Shown here in pieces: positions 31,738-43,327 of a stretch of DNA of 64,000 nucleotides (within the stretch, counting starts at the first letter, position 1; every line of letters starts with the position of its first letter). Source of the DNA: Stomoxys calcitrans (Eukaryota; Arthropoda; Insecta; Diptera; Muscidae); contig NC_081555.1 of NCBI RefSeq assembly GCF_963082655.1, positions 89,912,272 to 89,976,271 on the forward strand, in the 5' to 3' direction. A program made the translations under genes and the position numbers. The notes under the pieces were generated by a model that was given only the letters and a program-made list of their open reading frames with translations, was not told the origin of the DNA and made no database searches.

Positions 31738-32725
31738 TTTATATCCACCACCATAGGATGGGGTATATTGACTCGACGTTCTGAATCGATCTAGCCCTGT
31801 TCGTCTGTCTGTCGAAATCACGTTAGCGGTCAAACCCGTAAAGTTAGCCGCTTGAAATTTTGCACAAATACTTAATATTGATGTAGGTCGTTGGGGATTG
31901 CAAATGGGCCATATCGGTTCAGATTTCGATAAAGGTCTCATATAAACCCAGCTCCCGATTTGACTTCTTGAGCCCCTGGTAGCGTCAATTTTTGTTAGGT
32001 TTTTCTGAAATTTTGCATGTTGTGTTCTGTTATGACTTCTAACAACTCTGCCAAGTACGATCCAAATCGATGTATAACCTGATATAGCTCCCATATAAAC
32101 CGATCTCCCGATTTGAATTGTTGAGCCCATGAAAACCGCAATTTTCTTCCGAATTGGCTGTAATTTCGCATGTAGTGTCCTGTTTTGACTTCCAATAGCT
32201 GTGCCGAGTATGGTCCAAGTCGATCTATAACCTGATATAGGTTATAGATCGACTTGGCTCAAGAAGTCAAATCTCCCGATTTGACTTCTTGAGCCCTTAA
32301 AAGCCGCAATTTATATCCGATTTGGCTGAAATTTTGCATGTAGTGTTCTAGTATGACTAACAACAACTTTATCAAGTATGGTCTAAATCAGTCCATATCC
32401 TGATATAGCTGCCATATAAACCGATCTCCTGATTTGACTTCTTCAGCCATTGACTGCTCAATTCTTCTCCAATTCGGTGGAAAATTTGCATGAGGTGCTT
32501 TGTTATGACTTCCAACAACTGTGCCATGTATGGTCTAAATCGGCCCATAATCAGATATCACTGCCATATAAACCGATCTCCCAATTTGATTTTCTGAGGT
32601 TCTTAGGAACACTATTATTACTCAATTTGACTGAAATTTTGGAGAGGATATTTTTCTATGACTTGTACGGTCCACATCGGTCAATAACTTGGTATACCTA
32701 CAAAATTTCGTCAATCTTTTAGTTT
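31738..32725 (+). mobile_element. DINE family 1-like element, 3' truncated
   Basis: 5' 'tatatccaccaccataggat', 'gtctgtctgtcgaaatcacg', the linker 'gttagccgcttgaaattttg', and about five monomers of a 'cccgatttgacttcttgagc' variety. No 3' hairpin. A micro-inversion lies at 32215-32295. Confidence 0.75.
32215..32295. repeat. Two adjacent perfect hairpins from a micro-inversion in a monomer
   Basis: 19-bp arms at 32215-32233 and 32239-32257 with a 5-base loop, immediately followed by 18-bp arms around 32256-32273 and 32278-32295. The normal monomer text between 'tgatatag' and 'ctcccgatttgac' is replaced by the reverse complement of its own two flanks. Confidence 0.8.
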
Positions 32726-34974
32726 TTTACAAAACATCGACAAAATTTAAATTTTCTAGAAAAATTCGGTGAATTTTTGTTTCATCGATTTTTTGTGAAT
32801 TTTTTAGGAAATTTCGAAACATTGAAATTGGTTTTTATAAAAAAAAAATTCTTCAAAATCACCATATCATAATTTTTTAGAAAATTTTGTAAATCCTCTA
32901 CCTCAACATTCTGCAAAAGCAAATATTTTTGTGATGTTTTGCAGAGGAGTGAGTGAATTAGGCAACTTTGTAAGCCAAGTCGAATATAATTTTGCAATCG
33001 TTTTAAAATTTTGTATGATAGATTTTCAAAAGCTACCAGAGAGCTCTGCTGACGCCATCTCGACTACAAGGCTACAAAACAAAACAACCAAGGGGTAATA
33101 CAAATACCTACCTACCTATCTATCTATCTGCCTGCTGATATTCGTCAACTCGCAAACCTTTTGTGGCGTTACTTTAGATTTTTGCTAGTGCACCAACTTT
33201 GTAGTGATACGGCGGTGTGGTGTGGGGGTGCCATGGTGCCTACTCCTCCTTCACACATCCACCATTTGGCTATCTAGCTAAGCTATCTAACTGCGTCCAT
33301 CCATCCATCCATCCATCTATCTATCTATCTATCCATCCAACCATTTAGCTATCTGCCTAACTGGGCCTTTGTGTCTTGTACTGTTTTTATAGATGGACGG
33401 ACGGACGGACAAACTGACAAACCGACGGACAATTAGGTAGATACCTACCTACTATGACTGCTCAGGAGGACGCTGGCGGCTACAAACGATTGCTTCGACT
33501 ACTCGTTTCATACACTTATATCGGTTTGTTTATTTTCATTTATTCATTTCTCATTTAGATTTAGATGTTGCTGTTGCTGTTGTTGCCATTCTTATTTTTT
33601 TCTGTCTGTTTTATTGTTGTCCGCTGCTTTTTAAAACTATACGCAGCTCATGCGAACGGTAATCGCTAATCTTTAGTTGTACACCGAACGAATTTCATTA
33701 AACTCGAAAAAAAATATACACACAGAGAGGTGAACATACAAACACATACATACATACTCGTATATACCTACTAACCATAGTCACGAAAATGAAAACGTCG
33801 AAAATCGCCAACAATTATAACGCCATAAGTTGCGCCGCTCTGCGCTACCGCAATCGCCTTTATTGTCAACATCATCATCATCATCATTGTCAACAACGCA
33901 AACGCCACCGCCATCGCCATACATCTGTGTGACACTTTGACGTAGCGTCATGACTGACGTTATGGTTGTTGGGTTATTTAAATGCTACATTAAATCGAAT
34001 GCATTTTCGTTTGTACATACATACATACGTATGTCTGTATGTATGTACTATTTGTTATTTATATACTTGTCTTATTGTACTCTTATATATATGTAGCCTA
34101 TATGCATATAAATATGTACTGACAAATCATATGCATGCATATACATATGTGTGTCTGTCAGTATGTCATTTATATACCATGCTAAAAATACATATATTCG
34201 TAAGAAGGTGGGAGAAGAGAAGCGGGTTTGGAGAGGGGGGCGGTGACTCTTGGTTGATAGGTTTCGGTTTTACAATCGAACGGTAGTAGTTGTGGTGGTG
34301 GTAGTAGTGGCAGTGCGGCTATTACGCGACAATCGACCACAACAATTATTTATTTGCATTTGTTTATTACACTTTAAACAAAAATCTCGTTGCTGTCAGC
34401 AATTTTTTTTCTTTCTTTCTTTCTGCTGATGAATTTGATGTTGTTGTTGTTGTTGTAAAGTTGATACAAAAATATAGCAAATATTGCAGTGGGCAACAAA
34501 AGCGTCGTCAGCCTCACACAATTGATGCAAATCTAACGCCATTTTAAACAAAAGTATGTCTTATTGTCATTATTCGTATAACCTTCATTTGTTATTGTGG
34601 ACATTGTTGTGTTAAAAAAGTTTCATTTTATTTATTTTATTTGTTACTATTTATAATTGAGACTATTGGTATATGCCTCTGACTTACTTTCCAATTATCG
34701 GCATTTTCGAAAACAATTTTTTTATAAGAGCTGGATCTTTCGTGAAAAAATATAAATAAAAAATAATTAAATTCCGTTTTTAAACAAAAAACATAATGTG
34801 TAGGTTAGTTAGGTTTCACTTGCACTCTCAGGAATCAGACTTAATTTGTAGACCACTGTGGAACTACTTTCACTTGCCAGTGCGTGACAAAGTTTCAAGT
34901 TTCAATTTATTCCCATGTTCATTCAAAATTCATTTACCAGTTGTGTCTTAGAGTTATCTTATTTCTAATACAAT
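32726..34974. other. Unique AT-rich DNA with tetranucleotide repeats
   Basis: CTAC/CTAT and ATCC/ATCT tracts at 33104-33130 and 33296-33345, a short GGAC tract at 33395-33410, CAT repeats near 33870, GTG repeats at about 34287-34310, TTTC repeats at 34408-34424 and TTG repeats at 34439-34457. 33680-33770 is UTR-like. No coding exon is supported. Confidence 0.5.
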
Positions 34975-36350
34975 TAGGTTAGGTTAGGTTTAAGTGGCAG
35001 TCTGCCATCAGACTCACTTAGACATTTTCGTCCATTGTAATACCACAGGAACAGAAGAAGGAAGATGCCTTCTAGTTCCTACCGTTGAACCATCCAGATC
35101 GCTTTAAAAAGCCCAAATAACTTGCGAATGTTCACATCCGCTAAATCAGACGGGTTCTCAAGGAACCTAAAGAACTTAAAATTAAACTTCTTCTGACTGA
35201 TAGTGCGGGAAACAAATACAAAAGGTGTTCTATAGTCTCTTCTCTTCGATGTCCCTATAGCTTCTGCAAAAGTTGTTGCTGGCAACCTTCAGTCTGTCAG
35301 CATGTTCTGTTCTAGCCATTGACAGCAAAGCAGTAGACCTCTTCAAGTCTTGATTAGGCCACATAGTTTTGGAATGCTCACAGCCTTCGCTTTGTGACCA
35401 TCTATCACTCGTTGTCTTTCGGGCCTGGTCCTGAAAACTTAGCTAACACAATGTCCAGAGGCATAAGATGCAGCATTAAATTCAGTGCATCAGATGGTGT
35501 CGTCCTCAGTGCGGCTGTGATGCACAAACAAGCTATCCGGTTAAATATTGAGCAGTAGGTGGACTTTTGAAGCGCCGTCCACCAGACCACAACACCATAA
35601 AGCATTATAGGTCTGACAACTGCAGTATATACCCAATGCATGACACACGGTCTAAACGCCCAACGGCTCTTATGCAGATGTATAGGGCAAGAGTGGCCTT
35701 TCTTATCCTTTCCAAAATGTTGGATTTGAAGTTCAATTTCCTGTCCAGCAAAACACACAGGTATTTTGCGCTTTCTGTAAATGGAACATTCTCTCCACCC
35801 AGGGAGACAGGTTTCATTATAGGCACCTAGTATCTCCTGCTGAAAATAACTACTTCTGTCTTGCACGGACTTGCCACAACATCAGCATACGCGACCACTT
35901 TTACGCCTTTTTCTTCCAGAGACAATTATATGTTGTCAATGGCTATATTCCAAAGAAGAGGGGAGAGTACACCTCCTTTAGGTGTTCCTCTGCTGAACCA
36001 TTTGTTTAGATCCACTGATCCCAAGCCTGCCGTAATGCTTCTTTTAGTAAGTAAGCTATTAATAAACTTTACTTACGGTAGAGTTGATGCCTAGAAACTC
36101 CAACTCCTTCATGATCTCCGGTCACCATCAGCCTCATCCAATCTACCAATCTTCCAGTCGGTGGTTGAAAGATTGGGATTACATTCCCTTAGTCTTCCAA
36201 GTATCGCTTCAGGAACTGAGGGAATCCTTGGTATCCAAGCATGCGCCATTGGTCGAGAGGGAATATCTTCCTTCTTGACTAAATCTAGTGCTACACCTGG
36301 CCAGATCTCACCAATCTTTTTTAAGCGCACAACGATACATATGAATTGAG
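34975..36350 (-). pseudogene. R1-like non-LTR retrotransposon, internally deleted
   Basis: Minus strand. 36330-36109 encodes an ORF1 piece (AHAWIPRIPSVPEAIL ... LSTTDWKIGRLDE) resembling the DUF4780 domain of retroelement gag proteins. It then joins directly to RT at about 36070. The RT shows RGTPKGGVLSPLLWNIAID (motif B), VVAYADVVAS (catalytic YADD changed to YADV) and, at 35866-35405, the thumb (VVRPIMLYGVVVWWTAL, RIACLCITAALRTTPSDAL). The C-terminus is near 35285-35079 (DVNIRKLFGLFKAIWM). The 3'UTR begins with 'aggttaggttaggtttaag' at 34976. Endonuclease and RT blocks 1-4 are missing. Confidence 0.7.
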
Positions 36351-36607
36351 CGCGTTGATCGCCGAAGGCAATTAGTCTGTATCGACCTCGATATCAGCCT
36401 GCATCGTCACAAACTGGAGGAGATCCAGGAAATTCCGCAAGGACATTGGAGTATACTGATGGCAGTCCATTGACTATCCCACCTAGGTATGCAGCCCACG
36501 ACTATTGGCAATTTCAATGATTTTTTCTAAAAAAATTTCCATAAAATCTTTCTCTAAAGATAAAATTTTGAATTTTCTCTAAAAGCATTTGAATTTTCTC
36601 TAAAATT
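36351..36607. other. Unassigned
   Basis: Possibly more retroelement ORF1 sequence up to about 36500, then an old AT-rich repeat with 'gaattttctctaaaa' motifs. Confidence 0.35.
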
Positions 36608-36915
36608 TGCAAATTTTACCCATGAACATACCACTAAGGAACGGGGGCAAACTTCTCACATATCAATGAGTGCAGTCCGGTTCAAGTTTAAGCTCAATGA
36701 AAGGGAGCCCCTTTTTATAGCCGAGTCCGAACGACGTGCCGCCATGCGACAATTCTTTGGAGTGAAGTTTTACCTGGCATAGTACCTCACAAATGTTGCC
36801 CGTGTAAGGAGGGAAAAACCACCACTGAAAAACTTTTTCTGATGGTCTTGCCAGGATTCGAACCCAGGCGTTCAGCATCATAGGCGGACATGCTAACCTC
36901 TGCGCTACGGTGCCC
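36608..36915 (-). mobile_element. tRNA-derived SINE, near-complete copy
   Basis: The minus-strand head at 36848-36912 contains the reverse B box 'ggattcgaaccc' and the A-box region 'gctaacctctgcgctacg'. The body and the tail ('cccatgaacataccactaag' at the left end) are present. It is collinear with the 25392 copy over its full length. Confidence 0.8.
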
Positions 36916-37469
36916 TCCAGATTTCAGATTCTGATATAGCTCGCATATATGTATATTGTCCAGGCAATACGCTCACTCTTTTGTGGGTTGTTATATACAA
37001 TAGTTTACAACGTCCGACCTTTGCCTTTTCTCATTCGTTTGTTTTTTTTTTGGTTTGCTGGAATATGCGATTCACCTTACAATGTTTCATTTCGCACCTG
37101 CTAATTATTCTACATTAAAAATAGTTTTCGTTATGCATAGGTTATGCTAATTGGATTTTTTTAATGACTGATAATTTGTGCTAATCGAGGTGCAAGTAAG
37201 ACATCTCGAGATAATCCTACTCACCCCTACTGATGTTTGCTGATTCTACAATGAAGCGTTTTCAATTTTGATATTTTTTTCAAGTATATTTTAACATAGT
37301 TTAAGGAAAAGCTTTTACTTAAAGACTGCAGAATACCTTTCTTCAATATCATATCTTAGTAAAAATTTAATTTTTATGAAAAGTTTCATTGATTTTGTTG
37401 GAAATTTTCATTAAAATATGATTTACACTCAGAAAATGTAAGTAAGAGCAGAACATGTTGCTTAAGATA
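36916..37469. other. AT-rich DNA without a recognised gene
   Basis: It begins with a short DINE-like scrap ('ctgatatagctcgcatat'). Nothing else was recognised. Confidence 0.45.
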
Positions 37470-38076
37470 AAGGGTGATTTTTTTGAGGTTAGGATTTTCA
37501 TGCATTAGTATTTGACAGATCACGTGGGATTTCAGACATGATGTCAAAGAGAAAGATGCTCAGTATGCTTTGACATTTCATCATGAATAGACTTACTAAC
37601 GAGCAACGCTTGCAAATCATTGAATTTTATTACCAAAATCAGTGTTCGGTTCGAAATGTGTTCATTCACCGTAACGTTGCGTCCAACAGCATCTTTGAAA
37701 AAATACGGTCCAATGATTCCACCAGCGTACAAACCACACCAAACAGTGCATTTTTCGGGATGCATGGGCAGTTCTTGAACGGCTTCTGGTTGCTCTTCAC
37801 TCCAAATGCGGCAATTTTGCTTATTTACGTAGCCATTCAACCAGAAATGAGCCTCATCGCTGAACAAAATTTGTCAAAATTTGAACACATTTCGAACCGA
37901 ACACTGATTTTGGTAATAAAATTCAATGATTTGCAAGCGTTGCTCGTTAGTAAGTCTATTCATGATGAAATGTCAAAGCATACTGAGCATCTTTCTCTTT
38001 GACACCATGTCTGAAATCCCACGTGATCTGTCAAATACTAATGCATGAAAATCCTAACCTCAAAAAAATCACCCTT
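37470..38076. mobile_element. Fold-back derivative of a Tc1/mariner transposon
   Basis: 607 bp with TA at both edges (37468-37469 and 38077-38078). About 200-bp arms are inverted copies of one end of the transposon; a single difference is visible in most of the arm (catgatgtc versus catggtgtc). Each arm contains the transposase start codon and the first about 26 codons (MNRLTNEQRLQIIEFYYQ). Between the arms is a minus-strand internal transposase piece (FSDEAHFWLNGYVNKQ, with the second catalytic Asp region; MHPEKCTVWCGL). It lacks the rest of the transposase and cannot be autonomous. Confidence 0.85.
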
Positions 38077-39175
38077 TATAAGGGCAAACTTTTTGTTAGT
38101 GTAGATATCATTGCCCATACTTATTTAGGTATGAAAATTGGTTCACTTTAAAAGTTCTTTTCTGCGATTTCACCACTAATGAAATCGATGCCATTTGAGA
38201 AATTTCTTGTTACCAGAGTTGCTAGCTACCACAGATACACATTTCCAGCAACATTGTGTTTGCCAACGGCACATACTAAAAGGCCAGCCCTTTTTTCTTC
38301 TTCGGGGTACATATGCACCTACTACTTAGCAATGACTAGGACGATAAGTTATTGTTTGTAGGTGGTGAAATGTATTCCTAATAACAAATTCCATGAAATT
38401 ATTTATTAAATGTTTTGTTGTTTTTATTCTGGCATGGTGATACAGGGACGATATGGAACGAAGTAAGGAATTTCGCAATAAAAACGAAAAGACCAGAATA
38501 ACAATCAGTTGGAGGAAAACACACATTTACAGATAAAAATATCTCAGATATATTTACACACAATCTTTACACATCTATGTACTCGTACTCTTGTTAAGTA
38601 CTTTATTATGTACATATGGGGGCACACATATTCATACTTTTCTAGCCTAGCGAAAAATACAAAAACAAAAAAAAAACAACAAAAAAGCAAACTTAATAAA
38701 ATCATGGCAGTGCAAATATTAACATATAACTGTACATACCTACACGTGTGTGCATGATATACACAGATTCAGAAATATGTATGAATATCTCTGTATCTGC
38801 CTACAAACATACATACATATGTATGTGTAATGTATGTCGAACCAAATGTATGCACATTTGATCATTTCTACAATAATTTTAATAAAAATGAATGCAAAAT
38901 AATGGTGTGTGTGTGTGTTTGTGTATAAACCAATTGAACCAGTAAAATCTTTGACTAATGGAAAGCAACGTCACGTAGATACACTCAAAAATATAATGTT
39001 CGTTAAAGTAGCGGAAACGTTGCCATTATACACATTTTTCGGCAACTTTAACTAAAAATTTTAGGGGTTTTTGTTTAGATTGATAGGGCAACAGCCCAGT
39101 TTCAAGATGAGCCCACTCAGAGTTTACCCCATTGAGTTGAAATGAAGAAGAAATAGTAAAAAAAAAAACGGAAAG
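38077..39175. other. Unique AT-rich DNA
   Basis: Many 'acatacatatgtatg' palindromic motifs near 38805-38830 and a TG run at 38905-38925. No coding frame was recognised. Confidence 0.5.
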
Positions 39176-40262
39176 AAAAGGCAAAAGTCCGGCGGTGCCG
39201 ACTGTATAATACCCTACACCTACCCTTTAAGTACAATGTGGGAGTTATATCTAAATCTGAGCCAATTTTGATGGACCTAGGCGGATGTTTTCAGATGACT
39301 TATTAAATAATCCGTATAAAATTTCGAGCAAATATGTTCAAACTGTAATAACCGCGGTTGATAAAAGACAACATTATTGCAAATTACCCAAAATCTGACA
39401 AACTTATATATGAGCAAACTTCTCTGATATTGTGTAGGTTGTCAAGGAAAGCGCTGTACAAAATGTTAGCAAGATTGGTCAATAAATGCGCTTGCAGAGG
39501 CTCTAGGAGTAAAAATCGGGCGATATACATATATGGCAGCTATATCTTAATCTGAACCGATTTCTATGAAATTCATTAGTAGCGTCGAGAGTCAAGAGGA
39601 AATCCCTCCTGCCAAATTTCGTTAGAATCGGTTAACAAATGAGCAATTTATTGCAATATTTCTCAAAATCGGACGAACATATATATGGGAGCTATATTTA
39701 AATCTGAACCGATTTCGAGCAAACTTCTCACATATTGTGTAGGTCGTCGAGGAAAGCGTTGTGCAAAATGTTGGCAAGATTGGTCAATAAATGAGCTTGC
39801 GATGGCTCTAGAAGTGAAAATCGCGTGATATACATATATGGTAGCTATATCTAAATCTCAACCGATTTCTATGAACATCAACAGTAATGTCGAGAGTCAA
39901 GAGGAAATCCATCCTGCCAAATTTCGAGAGTTTCGGTTAACAAATAACCAATTTATTGCAATATTTCTCAAAATCAGACGAACATATATATGGGAGCTAT
40001 ATCTTAATTTAAACCGATTTCGAGTAAACTTTTCACATATTGTGTGGGTCTTCGAAGAAAGCGTTGTGCAAAATTTTCCCAAGATTGGACACTAAAAGCG
40101 CTTGCAGTGGCTCTAGAAGTGAAAATCGGGCGATATGCACATATGGCAGCTATATCTACATCTGAACCGATTTCTATGAAATTCATTAGTAGCGTCGAGA
40201 GTCAAGAGGAAATCCCTCATGCCAAATTTCGACAGAATCGGTTAACAAATGAGCACATGAGC
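39176..40262 (-). mobile_element. DINE/Helentron-like family 2, second copy, 5' truncated
   Basis: 3' hairpin end 'aaaagtccggcggtgccgac' near 39182-39205 and 305-bp units (mark at 39676 and 39981). It ends abruptly at 40262 against a non-LTR 3'UTR. One unit near 39410 has an internal deletion. Confidence 0.75.
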
Positions 40263-40267
40263 ATGTA

Positions 40268-41265
40268 AAGTTAGATTGAAAAGAGGGTACGAATTTTAAA
40301 ACGCCCCTATACCACTTCAATAATTGCTGACCGCTTCTGATTTTTTTTAAGCTCAATGATAAGTGACCTCTTTTTTTACAGGCGCGGCCGAACGGCGTGG
40401 CGCAGTGCAACACCTCTTAATAGAAGTTTTAACAAGGCTGCCTCACAAATGTCGTCGGAATAAAAGATAACCACCATATGGAGAGAGGAGGAATGGAGAT
40501 AACCATCATAGAAAATGTTCTAGATGTTATCGCCAGGATTCGGCTGCCCTGGCAGTCCTATGTGTCCAGTGATGATACCGAAAGCTATACTGATCTTCAT
40601 CTTACTTCCTTTCAGTAATAGCCTCGTCTTCGCAAGATCCGATTCTTCGCGCCCACGTCCTTAACTCGAACTGCATTGCCCCGAAACGCTTCGGAATAAC
40701 CAAGTTGACTGACGGCAGTCCTCTGACTTTAACTGCCAAATCGTTTGGCTTTTCATTCCTTCTCACTCCCCTATGTCCCGACATCCAAACAATGTTGATC
40801 GTGCCATCCTTAGAGAAGACGTTAATCTCCTTCTTACATTTCAAGACTGTTCGTAGCCTTATCGTCCTGGTTGTTATACCCTAATGGCCAGTTTACTGTT
40901 CATAAAGATGTTCACACTCGACGTCCTCGCGTTAACAACATACCACCTCATTTCATTCCCTGTTCGCCTGGATCTCACGCCGCAGGATTTTATTATGGTC
41001 AGACAGTCGAAAACAGATCTCAGTCCCTGAGTTCTTTGTGTAGAACCCCAGGCCCACTCTGTCTTCTAGTTTTGATCCACCTGTATAGCATGAACTTTCA
41101 GATGGCAATACCAGAATTCCGTCAATCTAGGACTTTGCCACTGGCAGCAGTGCCTCGCACTAGACCGCAAGTGTTGTTTCAGGTGGCCGATCAGAAAACT
41201 CCACTCCATTCCTTCCAGGCTTCATATCGTAGCCTCGATTATATCACGATGCACTGTGGGAGCAA
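40268..41265 (-). pseudogene. LOA/I-like non-LTR fragment (3'UTR and RNase H), split by a SINE
   Basis: The 3'UTR scrap at 40268-40335 ('tagattgaaaagagg') resembles 29451. RNase H resumes at about 40555: the minus frame 40844-40602 reads INIVWMSGHRGVRRNEKPND, the third and fourth RNase H catalytic region. 40960-41250 corresponds to 13480-13960 of the first copy. Frames are broken. Confidence 0.7.
40345..40548 (-). mobile_element. SINE copy inserted in the non-LTR relic
   Basis: 'aagctcaatgataagtgacc', 'cggccgaacggcgtggcgca' and 'acctcacaaatgtcg'-like blocks in minus orientation. The tRNA head is mostly lost ('gccaggattcgg' remains). Confidence 0.65.
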
Positions 41266-43020
41266 ATAAAAAAAAATTAAAAGATATGCCGTGTGAGAAC
41301 GGGTGGAAATTTTCTGCCAGGATCAGAAGTTCCACAAAAGGCAAAAATGCGAGAGAGGCAACTTATGCGCTCGCGGCAATCAGTAACTCTTCCTAGCTTT
41401 TTACCCGTCTTCTCATCTTTCGGAATAAATTCGTCTCTGCTTACTCTAGTCAGTGATATATTATGAGCCTGGAGTTTATGCAGAGGATAAGGGAAAAATT
41501 TCGCTTCGCACAATGACCTTGCTGTCCTTAAATAAAAGGCCTTGAGGATCGTCATATAGTCTACAAAATAGTCTACAGGATTCCCTCTTCAGGATTCCCT
41601 CGCTGGGTTTCTATTGCGGATATCGGCAATGATACACACATCAACTGTATCAACATCAAGTGGATCGGGCTAAACTCAGGATCCCGTCTCCATTCTGGAG
41701 CGTTCAGTGAAACTCAAGGTTATATCGCACTAAGACACTGTATCCATCACCAAACCTTGTCAAACGGGAAAACTTTTCTTTGGCTTCAGCAAAAGCATTC
41801 CTTAACAAAAGCATTTGGCATGGAACAACATACCCAGTTCGCTCAGCCTAAGCGCAACTTTGTGTGCCTGGTGTAGACGTAAGCGATCCCAAGGACTCTG
41901 CCGAATATTGTGATCGCTGAGGCTAATTCGTTAACCTGCTCCATCTACCACAGCCCTCATATTCCTGCACTGTTCTTACGATGTCCGCACACATCCCGTA
42001 AATCATCCTTGGGTTAACTTAATTCCCACTTCTTACCCATACTTCAACTACACAATGCAGGCCTTAAATATCTGGACAAGCTTACCCCTCGCATGACTCG
42101 AAGCCTAAACCTTTACCTCTGTCTGATTGTCCACATAGATCACAAGCGTCTGATTGGGCATCCTTTCGTAGGTAGGGACGGAAGTTATGCCTGAAAAACA
42201 AAGCTTTAAATTAGCGATGCTCAGCCCTTTACGGCAGCGTTGATGGTAAGTCGCACGCATTCTTATGCTCTTTGTTTAAGCCGTTGTTAAGACAGCAACG
42301 AATGAACATGCGCTGGGTTGTAAACATCGTTTTTCTGTTTTTATTTTAAAAACAATTTTTTTGTTGATTAAACGCTTGGAAGATATAAAAGGGTATTTAA
42401 GTTTTCTTATTTTATGTTTATTTTTGCAAAACACGAAAAATTCAGTCCAAAAAATCTGTTTTGAGACTCAACATGACACATAGGACTATTAAAGATATCA
42501 GCATGGGGGTAGGGTGTATCGTCAACGTTTGTTCAGAAGGCAACTCCACTTGGGAATATCTTGGTCAACTCACGTATTCCCATCAAATAATCAAAGACCA
42601 CTCGTCTAACCCAACAACTTGAAGAAACTATTCCGTGTAACGAAAATGTGACCTCGCCGTGGAAGAGCATTTCTAACGCTTTGAAATCTGCTGCAATATC
42701 CATAATTGAGAGAAGCCTCGAATTGCTACTCTAGCAGCAAAGACGGTTCAATTGGGGGTACGCAGTTTCGCCGACCGTCTATGTTAGTAACAAAATATTC
42801 AGCTTTTGTGCTTTACCTGAAACATTTGCGTGTTAATTGCTCCACGCTCTTGGTCATGACAACTCCGTGAATGAGTTTTTTTTTATAGGGATAGATACTA
42901 AGCATTAACAAGTAGTAAAAAATATTGACCTGAATTCTCTCTCAGTGCATTTGCTGCAACTTTGGACTTAAGTGAGAGTGCGCCAAGCAGAAGTAGACCA
43001 AAATTGCAAATTAAAACAAG
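41266..43020. other. Unassigned; possibly old retroelement sequence
   Basis: 41300-42250 is less AT-rich than its surroundings, with minus-strand frames such as SLCEAKFFPYPLHKLQAH and SRLTRFGDGYSVLV, but none matches a family I recognise. A 12-bp direct repeat ('caggattccctc') lies near 41578 and 41592. 42300-43020 is AT-rich. No gene is called. Confidence 0.35.
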
Positions 43021-43327
43021 TATGGAAAGCAAAAGTCGGGCGGTGTCGACTTTAAAATACCCTACCCATGAACATTCCATTAAGGAGCAGGGGCAAACTG
43101 TACCTGTGCCTAATTTGAGGATGATCGGATGAAAATTGCGACATGTACTTTGTACACAAATTAACAAGGACAGACAGACAGACGGACAAAGCTACATCGA
43201 ATCAGAAAGTGATTCTAAGGAGAACGTCAAACTTATCAATGGGTCTAGCTCTCTTCCTTCTGGATGCCAGAAACAAATGCACTTAATTACAATACCCTGT
43301 ACCACAGTATTGGTGTAGGGTATAAAA
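43021..43327 (-). mobile_element. DINE family 2 mini-copy with SINE insert
   Basis: Both ends are present. The 3' hairpin is 'aagtcgggcggtgtcgactt' at 43030-43050. The 5' end is 'accacagtattggtgtaggg' plus 'tataaaaacc' at 43300-43327, with a (GACR) tract at 43169-43190. All 305-bp units are missing, replaced by a 31-bp SINE tail fragment at 43067-43097. Confidence 0.75.
43067..43097 (-). mobile_element. SINE tail fragment
   Basis: 'catgaacattccattaagga' plus 'gcaggggcaaact' is the reverse complement of the SINE 3' tail. Confidence 0.7.

Noticed and set aside
41277..41555. 92-codon minus frame as a host gene
   Set aside because: No recognised domain, neighbouring frames are broken, and the surrounding DNA looks like old mobile-element sequence.
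42815..42840. Minus-strand TTTCAGGTAAAG as a recursive splice site
   Set aside because: The preceding tract on that strand is not pyrimidine-rich.
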